Source of the DNA: A37T11 sp964546645
Lineage (GTDB): Bacteria; Bacteroidota; Bacteroidia; Sphingobacteriales; Sphingobacteriaceae
NCBI GenBank assembly: GCA_964546645.1
Contig: CAZJKM010000117.1
Location: 1 to 7,869, forward strand
Direction of reading: 5' to 3'
DNA: 7,869 nt
Part shown: positions 1 through 7,800 of the stretch, in pieces
How positions within the stretch are numbered: position 1 is the stretch's first letter
Layout: every line of letters begins with the position of its first letter
The notes under the pieces: model-generated
Database searches by the model: none
Seen by the model: the letters and a program-made list of their open reading frames with translations, nothing else
Told to the model about the DNA's origin: nothing
Position numbers and translations under genes: made by a program

Positions 1-5
1 ATAAC

Positions 6-1548
6 ATGACAGAACTACCTGACAACCAGGTGGCAGTGCCGCTGGTGACCCTTACAGGAACTACCATTAGCCGAAACGGGCAGCCTGTGCTGCAGCCTAT
101 CAACTTCCGGTGGAATGCCGGCGCACATTGGGCGCTGGTGGGGAGCGCCGGTGTGGGTAAGACCCTGCTGCTGCAGCTTCTTTCAGGGCGTGCCGTACCA
201 AACAAAGGACATATCCATCACGAAATGGCGGACGATTACCTGCAACAGCACAGCGAAGACGGTATTTACCGGAGCTTCCGTGACCTGATCGCCTACGTTT
301 CCCCCAAACACCATTTCAGGAACCGCAGCAATACCCAGGATTTTTACTACCAGCAACGGTTTAACAGTACCGATGCAGACGATGCCATAACGGTTGCTGC
401 TTACCTGGCGAACATCCGCCCGGCGCGGGCAACCGCGGGGTGGACGGTTGAACAGGTGATTGATCTCATGACATTGCAGGATCAGACCGGAAAATCGCTG
501 ATCATGCTGTCCAATGGCGAAACCAGGAAACTGATGCTGGCAGCTGCCCTGCTGAAAAACCCTGCCTTATTATTACTGGACCATCCGCTCACAGGGCTTG
601 ACGCTGCATCCCGGCAGCAATTCAATGCCGTCATCAACCGGATTACCGCTTCCGGCATCCACATCATGATGAGCACCACACCGGATGAGATACCGGATGC
701 CATCACGCACGTCGCCCTGCTGGAAGAAGGGAAACCCTTGCAGGTATTCCCGAAAACTTCTTTTCAGCAGGATGCCGGTTCCGGGAAACCTCCGGCTTCC
801 CTTCCGGTCACCTTCCGCCATCCCGGACTGGAGCCACTCATCAGCCGTATCCGGCTGCCTGCTTTCACGTATATCATCCGCATGGAGCAGGTGACGGTAA
901 CCTACGGTACGAAGCAGGTACTGGACGGGGTTTCATGGACCGTAAGGCAGGGNNNNNNNNNNTTGGGTGTTGCAGGGGGCCAATGGTGCCGGAAAATCAA
1001 CCCTGCTGAGCCTGATCAACGGGGATAACCCGCAGGCTTACCGCAACAACATCGTGCTTTTTGACCGGCAGCGCGGAACGGGGGAAAGTATCTGGGATAT
1101 AAAAAAGCATATCGGGTTTGTCTCCCCCGAATTGCATCAGTATTTCCCGGCCGGACAAACCTGTCTTCAGGTTGTCCTTTCGGGTTACTTTGATACCGTC
1201 GGCCTTTTCAGGAACCCCTCCCCCCAACAAAAAGACACGGCCCGGGCCTGGCTGGAAGTTTTCGGGTTGTCGCACCTGGCCGGAACGCGCCTTGCACAAC
1301 TGCACCTCGGTGAGCAACGGCGGTGTCTCCTGGCCCGTGCCCTGATCAAAGCCCCTTCGCTGCTGATACTGGATGAACCCTGCCAGAACCTGGATAACGA
1401 TCAGCGGGAACAGTTCAAAAGCATGGTTACCGATATAGCCACGCGCAGCAGGACGACCCTGATCTATGTCAGTCACTACCAGGAGGACATCCCGCCTATT
1501 GAACACAAAACATTGGCACTACGGGACGGAAAAGTATCCCTTTTGTAA
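6..1548 (+). CDS. modF: ModF-like double-ATPase ABC protein, interrupted by an assembly gap
   Basis: This is a soluble ABC protein with two fused nucleotide-binding domains and no membrane segments. Domain 1 has Walker A GSAGVGKT (residues 46-53), signature LSNGE (168-172) and Walker B LLLLDHP. Asp192 is followed by His193 where the catalytic Glu is expected, and the H-loop position is Thr224 in MSTTP. Domain 2 has Walker A GANGAGKST (bases 976-1002), signature LHLGEQ (1300-1317), Walker B LLILDEP (Asp at 1372, Glu at 1375) and H-loop His (1474-1476). The stretches GESIWDIKKHIGFVS and LSGYFDT closely resemble E. coli ModF as I remember it. The two halves lie in different frames because of the N run at 953-962; six missing bases would restore a protein of about 512 residues (E. 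coli ModF is about 490). ATG at 6 is the first visible start, but only five bases precede it, so a longer N-terminus is possible. ModF was named from a molybdate locus and its role is poorly defined. No molybdate genes are visible here, so the symbol marks similarity only. Confidence 0.85.
953..962. other. Assembly gap (10 N) inside the ABC gene
   Basis: Ten consecutive Ns lie just before the second Walker A motif. The known coding bases on either side (6-952 and 963-1548) total 1533, a multiple of three, so the true missing length must also be a multiple of three and cannot be ten. The first domain reads G-A-H-W before its Walker A; the second reads G, gap, W at the same place. A two-residue x-H insert, six bases ending in CA before the T at 963, fits best. 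Confidence 0.95.
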
Positions 1549-1558
1549 CAAATGTAAC
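1544..1558. repeat. Direct repeat TGTAAC x2, 9-base period
   Basis: TGTAAC occurs at 1544-1549 and again at 1553-1558, spanning the stop codon of the ABC gene and the start of the gap before the TetR gene. Two copies nearly one helical turn apart could be half-sites for a regulator. The motif is short and AT-rich, so chance is also possible. Confidence 0.3.
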
Positions 1559-1579
1559 CTTTATCACCGAAGCGTCATA

Positions 1580-1624
1580 CTTGGTCAACCACTCAACCTG
1601 CTTACCATTTTTTTTGTTGCTTTG
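1580..1624 (+). promoter_or_regulatory. Candidate Bacteroidota-type promoter of the efflux operon
   Basis: The 84-base gap before the TetR gene is the only upstream spacer long enough for a promoter of the four-gene operon. CTTG at 1580-1583 is separated by 19 bases from TACCATTT at 1603-1610, a partial match to the Bacteroidota pattern TTTG, 19-21 bases, TAnnTTTG. A second possible -7 element, TTGCTTTG at 1617-1624, matches TAnnTTTG at all but one fixed position, but has no good -33 partner and would give an almost leaderless transcript. TCAACC is repeated at 1585-1590 and 1593-1598, between the -33 and -7 elements of the first candidate, where a TetR repressor could act. The elements are imperfect and the choice between them is open. 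Confidence 0.3.
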
Positions 1625-1632
1625 CAAACCGA

Positions 1633-2214
1633 ATGAACGTTCAATTGCCACATGCGGACAAACAATGCGCTATTTTTGAAAGCACGCTGAAGCTGATACA
1701 GGCGCAGGGTTTTCACGGCACTCCCATGAGCCAGATTGCTCATGAAGCCGGTGTAGCAACCGGTACCATTTACCACTACTTCCGGTCAAAAGATGAGCTG
1801 ATCCAGGAACTGTTCAGCTATTGTAAATCGAAAGTGGAGACCGCGATGTTCAGGGAAGAAGAAGCGGGCTTTCCGTATCCGGAACGCTTTGTGCTGATCT
1901 GGCTTCACCTGACTAACTATTATGTCCGCCGCCCGGAAATACTGAGCTTCCTGGAGCAATTTTTTTCCTCGCCCTACGTCCGGCAACTGTATACACAGGC
2001 CAGTGTCTGCTTTCAGGAAGAGGTATCCAACTTTCTGCATCAGGGTGTATCTTCCGGCCTGATCAAACCAATGGACATCAATGTCATCAGCGCGGCCTAT
2101 ATCGGCACTGCCGTAGCCACGGCCAAGCGGCATATCAATGGCTATTTCCGGTTTCAGGAAGAAGATATGCGAAATATGGTTGGTATTATCTGGGATGGTA
2201 TCAAAGTACAATAA
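1633..2214 (+). CDS. TetR/AcrR family transcriptional regulator
   Basis: The 193-residue product has the usual TetR size and layout. An N-terminal three-helix DNA-binding domain (about residues 10-56) carries the helix-turn-helix MSQIAHEAGVATGTIYHYF (32-50), followed by the typical RSKDEL. The C-terminal part is helical and variable, as expected for a ligand-binding and dimerisation domain; its ligand cannot be read from sequence. ATG at 1633 is the first start after the in-frame stop at 1555, and no clear ribosome binding site precedes it. The TolC gene starts 14 bases after its stop, so the regulator is probably the first gene of the efflux operon and represses its own promoter along with the pump, releasing DNA when a pump substrate binds. 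The family call is firm; repression and the target are inferred from context. Confidence 0.93.
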   Translation: MNVQLPHADKQCAIFESTLKLIQAQGFHGTPMSQIAHEAGVATGTIYHYFRSKDELIQELFSYCKSKVETAMFREEEAGFPYPERFVLIWLHLTNYYVRRPEILSFLEQFFSSPYVRQLYTQASVCFQEEVSNFLHQGVSSGLIKPMDINVISAAYIGTAVATAKRHINGYFRFQEEDMRNMVGIIWDGIKVQ

Positions 2215-2228
2215 CATGATGAAACGAT

Positions 2229-3572
2229 ATGCGTAACAAACCCTTGCTGAAAATACTGCCTTTTTTATTGGTGGTTGTTTCCCTGCAATCCCTGGCACAG
2301 GAAAAAAAGGAGTCCCTGCCACCCCGTGCAACGCTGGATGATGTGATTGACTTTGCCCTGGCCAACCGGGTGCCGCTGCAGCAGGCGAAACTCGATGAGG
2401 AAATCGGCGAACGGGAAATTGCGGCGGCGCTGTCAGGCTGGTTTCCGCAGATCAATGCAACCGGTAACTATAACCATAATATCATTATACCCACGGCGGT
2501 GATTGGCGACCAGACCATCCGGATGGGGCAGCACCATGTCAGTGCCCTCGTCTTACAGGCCGATCAGCAGTTACTGAACCCGGGGTTGCTGCAGGCATCC
2601 AAGGCTGCCAAATTTATCCGCCGGCAGAATGCCCTGAACACAGAAAACAGCCGGATTAATACCGTAGTGGAGGTCAGTAAAGCTTACTACGATATCCTTA
2701 CCAGTGAGGAGCAGTCCAATATCATCCGGGAAAACCTGGCCCGTATTGAGAAGCAGCTGAGTGACGCCCGCGCCCGCTATGAAGCAGGACTGGTAGATAA
2801 AACCGATTTCAAACGGGCAGAGATTACACTGGGCAATATCCGGGCGGATCAAAAACGGGTAACAGAGATCCTCAACTATAAATATGCCTATTTAAAAGAG
2901 TTGATCGGCCTGGAAGCCGGCCAGCAAATGACCTTGTCATTTGACAATACCCGCATGGAGCAGGAAATATTGCTGGACACCACCCAGGTGGTAGATTATG
3001 ACCAACGGGTGGAATTCCGGCGCTTACAAACGGTCCGACAGTTGCAGACATTGAATACCCAATACAATAAATGGACTTTTCTGCCGTCGCTGTCCGCCTT
3101 CTATAATTATGCCTGGGATTTCAGGGATAATAGCTTTCCGGCATTGTTCACCCATAACTTCCCCCGTTCCGTATTCGGTTTATCGCTGCAGATTCCCGTT
3201 TTTCAGGGAACCAGACGTTTGCAGGAGATACGCAGGTCGCGCCTGCTGGAAGAGCGGATCGACTGGGATATTCTCCACCTAAAAAATCAGATCAGTACCC
3301 AGTATGAGCGCGCAATGGCTACTTATAAGGCAAACCTGCAGGATTGGACAACGGCCCGGCGGAATGTGGCTTTATCGGAAGAGGTCTACCAGACCATCAA
3401 GCTGCAATATGACGAGGGCATAAAGACTTATCTCGACCTGATGACGGCAGAAACGGACCTGCGTACGTCGCAGATCAATTATCTGAATGCCATGTACGCC
3501 GTCCTGGCCGGTAAGCTGGACGTACAACAGGCGTTAGGGACCATTGCTGCCGGAGCGCAACCATTCCATTAA
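2229..3572 (+). CDS. TolC family outer-membrane efflux channel
   Basis: The 447-residue product matches the usual size of TolC/OprM-type proteins. It begins with a signal peptide: basic start MRNKPLLK, hydrophobic core to about residue 19, and a likely signal peptidase I site after SLA (residue 23, before Gln24). The mature part shows two outer-membrane efflux repeats, roughly residues 34-235 and 255-435. Each is rich in long amphipathic helices with the alanine/glutamine/arginine pattern of the periplasmic tunnel. SGWFPQINATGNY and FLPSLSAFYNYAW mark the beta-barrel strands. Three such chains would form the exit duct for the adaptor and pump encoded downstream. ATG at 2229 is the first start after an in-frame TGA at 2220; the ATGs at 2216 and 2219 are in a frame that stops at 2234. 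There is no Cys after the signal peptide, so unlike OprM it is not predicted to be lipidated. Confidence 0.93.
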   Translation: MRNKPLLKILPFLLVVVSLQSLAQEKKESLPPRATLDDVIDFALANRVPLQQAKLDEEIGEREIAAALSGWFPQINATGNYNHNIIIPTAVIGDQTIRMGQHHVSALVLQADQQLLNPGLLQASKAAKFIRRQNALNTENSRINTVVEVSKAYYDILTSEEQSNIIRENLARIEKQLSDARARYEAGLVDKTDFKRAEITLGNIRADQKRVTEILNYKYAYLKELIGLEAGQQMTLSFDNTRMEQEILLDTTQVVDYDQRVEFRRLQTVRQLQTLNTQYNKWTFLPSLSAFYNYAWDFRDNSFPALFTHNFPRSVFGLSLQIPVFQGTRRLQEIRRSRLLEERIDWDILHLKNQISTQYERAMATYKANLQDWTTARRNVALSEEVYQTIKLQYDEGIKTYLDLMTAETDLRTSQINYLNAMYAVLAGKLDVQQALGTIAAGAQPFH

Positions 3573-3619
3573 TTTCAGATACGATAAAAGAGCACGAACA
3601 CTTCCCAAATACACACACG

Positions 3620-4771
3620 ATGAAACAAGCATTAACAGCGAAGTCACTTCATACCAACCGGATCCTGATGTACCTGGTGTTTACCGGGGTAGCCATGATG
3701 GCCTCCTGTGGCAACAAACAGCAGCAACAGCAGGCTGCACCACCTGCCACCCCCGTTACCGTCACACCGGTGAGGGAAGAGATGGTGGTGAAGGAAGAAG
3801 AATTTCCGGGTAACGTAGTCCCGATCAATGAAACCGAGCTGCGGGCCGAAGTAAGCGGTTATATAACCAGCCTATTTGTTGCCGATGGAGCTTCTGTCAC
3901 AAAGGGGCAGCGGCTTTATGAGATCGATCGTGTGCGATACGAAGCGGCAGAAGAGCAGGCCCGGTCGGCCCTGGCCATTGCGGAAGCGAACCTGTCGCGG
4001 ATCAAAAGGGATGTGGCACGCTACCGGAAACTGGCTGACCAGGATGCGATTGCCAGGCAGACGGTTGATTATGCAGAAACCGACCTGAACAACGCCGAAG
4101 CGCAGGTGATAGCCGCCCGTGCGGCACTTACTGCTGCCTCAACGAACCTGAACCGATCAGTGATTACCGCCCCTTTCAGCGGAACCGTCGGCATTTCCCA
4201 GGTGCGCGCAGGTGCGCTGGTTTCGGCAGGAAGTACCCTGCTCAATACCATTTCCTCCGTTGATCCGATCGCCGTGGATTTTCCCGTCAACGAACAATTT
4301 ATCCAGCGCTTTCTGGATCTCCGGAAGCAAGGTCATGCCGAAAAGGATTCTGCCCTGCGGATCAGCTTACCCGGTGGCAACCGGTATCCGCATCCGGGGC
4401 AAGTGATGGCCATTGACCGTGCGGTGGATCGCGCTACCGGCACTATCACGGTGCGGGCCAGCCTGCCTAATCCGGACGGTGCACTCCGGGCGGGTATGAA
4501 CGTCCGGCTGCTCCTGCGTACCCGGTCAGCCTCAAAGGAACTGATCATCCCCTACCGGGCCGTAACGGAACAATTGGGCCAGCGGTCTGTTTTTGTGGTG
4601 ACGGACAGCAGCACCGCTGAACAACGCAATGTGCGCCTGGGAACCAGGGTTTCCGATGAGATTGTGGTAACAGAAGGCCTCTCACTTGGGGAAACCGTTG
4701 TTACCGACGGTATCATCAATTTAAGACCCGGTGCCAGGGTAACCGTCCAGCAACCGGGAAAAACAGAGTAG
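3620..4771 (+). CDS. RND efflux periplasmic adaptor subunit (membrane fusion protein), lipoprotein
   Basis: The 383-residue product is an AcrA/MexA-type adaptor linking the inner-membrane pump to the TolC channel. The N-terminus has a hydrophobic stretch (about 15-28) ending in MASC, a likely lipobox with lipidated Cys30, followed by a flexible Gln/Ala/Pro stretch (34-45) containing five consecutive Gln. Next come the first half of the lipoyl domain (about 66-103, with EVSGYI and DGASVTKGQRLYEID), an alpha-helical hairpin (about 104-172), the second lipoyl half (about 175-210, with ITAPFSGTVG and AGALVSAGS), a beta-barrel (about 212-290) and a membrane-proximal domain to the C-terminus. It starts 47 bases after the TolC gene and ends 33 bases before the pump gene. 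No clear Shine-Dalgarno sequence is present. Met17 is a possible later start that would still keep the lipobox, but ATG at 3620 gives the more normal basic leader. Confidence 0.93.
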   Translation: MKQALTAKSLHTNRILMYLVFTGVAMMASCGNKQQQQQAAPPATPVTVTPVREEMVVKEEEFPGNVVPINETELRAEVSGYITSLFVADGASVTKGQRLYEIDRVRYEAAEEQARSALAIAEANLSRIKRDVARYRKLADQDAIARQTVDYAETDLNNAEAQVIAARAALTAASTNLNRSVITAPFSGTVGISQVRAGALVSAGSTLLNTISSVDPIAVDFPVNEQFIQRFLDLRKQGHAEKDSALRISLPGGNRYPHPGQVMAIDRAVDRATGTITVRASLPNPDGALRAGMNVRLLLRTRSASKELIIPYRAVTEQLGQRSVFVVTDSSTAEQRNVRLGTRVSDEIVVTEGLSLGETVVTDGIINLRPGARVTVQQPGKTE

Positions 4772-4774
4772 TAC

Positions 4775-4791
4775 GTATTTTTCAGAAATAC
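4775..4791. repeat. Short inverted repeat between adaptor and pump genes
   Basis: GTATTT (4775-4780) and AAATAC (4786-4791) form a perfect six-base-pair inverted repeat around a five-base loop, starting four bases after the adaptor stop. It is AT-rich and not followed by a T run, so it is not a convincing terminator. It leaves 13 bases before the pump start codon. It could affect mRNA processing or translation of the pump gene, or be chance. Confidence 0.4.
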
Positions 4792-4804
4792 CTTACGAGC
4801 AAGC

Positions 4805-7800
4805 ATGATTTCAGAAGTTTTTATCAGACGTCCCGTCACCTCCATTGTCATTTCCATACTGATTACGTTGATCGGGGCCATCGCCATCACCACACTGCCC
4901 ATCAGTCAGTATCCCAATATATCCCCGCCAACGGTTACGGTTACTGCCAACTACACCGGTGCTGATGCGCAGACCGTTGAACAAACGGTGACCACGCTTA
5001 TAGAAAGCCAGATCAACGGAACCCCCGGAATGCGGTATATGACGTCGAACAGTACCTCTGACGGGCGTTCATCCATTACGGTTACGTTTGATGTAGGTAC
5101 GGACATCAACATTGCCACGCTGGATGTGCAGAACCGCGTGGGTATTGCCGAACCGGCCCTGCCCGAGACCGTACGGCGTCTGGGTGTCACGACACGGAAA
5201 GCCAATACGGATGCGCTGATGATGGTGTCGCTGATTTCCCCGAACGGCACGCGTGACCAGAAGTTCCTTGCCAACTATGCCAATTTATATGTACGGGATG
5301 CCCTCATGCGTGTAAAAGGTGTAGGCGATGTCATGGCATTCGGACAGCCTTTCAGTATGCGTGTCTGGCTGGATGCGACCAAACTGTCCAATCTCGGACT
5401 AACGCCGGCAGAGGTGAACGCAGCTATTCAGGAACAGAATATCCGGATACCCGGTGGAAATGTGGGTGGCCGTCCGCAGGAGGATACGCAGGTTTTTGAG
5501 TTCCCGGTGATCCTTGACGGCGACCTGAATCAGGAAGAAGAGTTTGAGCAGATCATTGTTAAAACCAATCCGGACGGATCGGTGGTCTACTTAAAAGATA
5601 TTGCTCGGGTCGAGCTGGGCGAGTTTGCCTATTCCATCACCAACAAACTAAACGGCCAGGTATCCTCAGGCATGATGATCAACCAGATGCCGGGGGGTAA
5701 TGCCGTTGAAACTGCAGACGGTATTTATGCCGCTTTGGAAGAACTGAAAGCCAATTTCCCGGCTGATGTGGATTACGTGGTAAATTATGAAACCGTATCG
5801 GTTGTTAAAGCCTCCATCAACGCCGTACTGACGACGCTCATTGAGGCCCTGATACTGGTTACGCTGGTCGTATTCCTGTTTCTTCAAAGCGGGCGCGCTA
5901 CGCTGATCCCGGTGCTGGCCATCCCGGTTTCCATCGTTGGTACCTTTATTTTCTTTAACCTCTTCGGGTTTTCTATCAACAACCTCACGATGCTGGCTTT
6001 TGTACTGGCCATCGGTATCGTTGTTGACGATGCCATTGTGGTGGTGGAAGCCGTACAGCATTATATAGACCGTGATAAACTAAGTGCGCCCGAAGCAACC
6101 CGCCGGGCTATGAAAGACATTACGGCCCCTGTCATTGCCATCGGGCTGATCCTGGCCGCCGTATTCGTACCCGTCGGCTTCATACCGGGCATGGTCGGCC
6201 TGCTGTACCAGCAGTTTGCTATTACCATTGCCGTGTCCGTACTGCTTTCGGCCTTCATTGCACTGACGCTTACTCCTGCCCTGTGTGCGCTCCTGCTGAA
6301 ACCGATGCACCTTGATAAAAATGCACGGGGAGTAAACCGCTGGTTTTACAAATTCAACACCTGGTTTGACCGGGTTACCAAACGCTATTCCGGCGGGGTA
6401 CGTGTCGCTATAAAAAGAACACCGCTGGTACTCATTATCCTGATATGTATCTATATCGGTGCTTTCGGGCTGTTCTCTGCCAAACCCGCAGGCTTCATAC
6501 CCAATGAAGATGCCGGTATCTTCATGACGGGTATCAACCTGCCTGAAGGTTCCTCATCGCAGCGCACAGCAGCCGTATTAGATGAATTGGTGGAGGAATT
6601 CAGGAAAGATCACCCGGAAATAAACAACATTATGCGTATTTCGGGTATCAACCTGCTTAACCGCTCTTTCAAACCCAACGGGGGTACGTTCTTTGTTCAG
6701 CTGAAACCCTGGAAGGAACGCTCTCGCAGCTCCCACCAGATTATTGCAGCTATCCAGGCCAAATACCGCGGATACCAGAAGGCATCCATTGTGCCCGTCT
6801 CCCCTCCCGCTGTTCCGGGTTTGGGTTTCAGCGGCGGGTTTTCCGTACAGATCCTGGATCAGCAGGGCCGGGAAATTAAAGATTTCGAAGCGGCCGTAGG
6901 CAGGTTTATTGCAGCAGCCAATCAACGTCCTGAAATCGGGAATGCCTATACCCTGTTTAGCTCCCGGACACCGAATTACCTGGTGGAAGTAGACCGCGAG
7001 CAGGCCAAACGAATGGGCGTTTCCGTTGCCAGTGTCTACAGTACCATCTCTTCCTACCTCGGAAGCAGCTATGTGAATGATTTCACCCGCTTCGGACGGA
7101 ATTTCAGGGTTGTGACGCAGGCTGATACGTCTTTCCGGATGGATATTGCCGATATCAACAAGCTCTACGTCAAAAACCAGCAGGGAAACTCCGTTCCGTT
7201 GAGTACGCTGGTTACCCACCGCATCATTGAGAGCCCGTCCATTATCAACCACTTCAATATCTTCCGGTCGATTGAGGTAACCGGCGGAGCCGCCCCAGGA
7301 TACAGCAGCGGTGACGCACTGACGGCATTGGAGGCAACCGCCGCGGAAACCTTAGGCGCGGGGTATACGTATGAGTTTGCCGGTATCAGTCTACAGGAGA
7401 AAGAGGCAGGTAATATGACCATGATCATCTTCTCGCTCTGTATACTGTTCGTATTCCTGTTGCTTGCCGCGCTCTATGAAAGCTGGTCGGTACCTTTCTC
7501 TATCCTGCTGTCGGTACCGCTGGGATTATTCGGTGCGATCCTCACGCTGATGTTCCTGCCCGGGCTTGATAATAACATCTACGCCCAGATCGGGCTGATC
7601 GCGATTATCGGACTGGCAGCCAAAAACGCCATCCTGATCGTGGAGTTTGCCAAAGAACGGGTTGATATGGGCATGGGACTGTTAAAGGCAACCCTGGAAG
7701 CTGTTAAGCTCCGGTTACGGCCCATTATTATGACCTCCCTGGCGTTCATTTTGGGTATTGTACCACTGATGTTCTCGGCAGGAGCCGGTGCTATTTCCCG

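Noticed and set aside
997..1506. 169-residue minus-strand open frame inside the ABC gene
   Set aside because: It is a shadow of the second ATPase domain, whose Walker A, signature, Walker B and H-loop are all on the + strand.
1523..1544. Possible terminator GGGA...TCCC followed by TTTT at the end of the ABC gene
   Set aside because: The stem is only four base pairs with a ten-base loop and lies inside the coding sequence, too weak to call.
6..1548. ABC gene as two separate genes or a frameshifted pseudogene
   Set aside because: The frame change coincides exactly with the N run, both domains are full length, and the fused two-domain layout is the family norm.
2216..2236. Earlier ATGs at 2216 and 2219 as the TolC start
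   Set aside because: They are in a different frame that ends at TAA 2234-2236; the signal peptide is read from ATG at 2229.
1786..2331. 181-residue minus-strand open frame across the TetR/TolC junction
   Set aside because: It is antisense to the TetR gene and to the TolC signal peptide, both of which have clear family motifs. It shows no recognisable domain.
3544..3813. 89-residue + strand open frame overlapping the end of TolC and the start of the adaptor gene
   Set aside because: It overlaps both real genes in another frame, and the adaptor lipoprotein signal and lipobox are read in the frame starting at 3620.
6578..7252. 224-residue open frame on the minus strand inside the RND gene
   Set aside because: It lies entirely within a well-supported RND coding frame, resembles no family I recognise, and has no sign of its own start signals.
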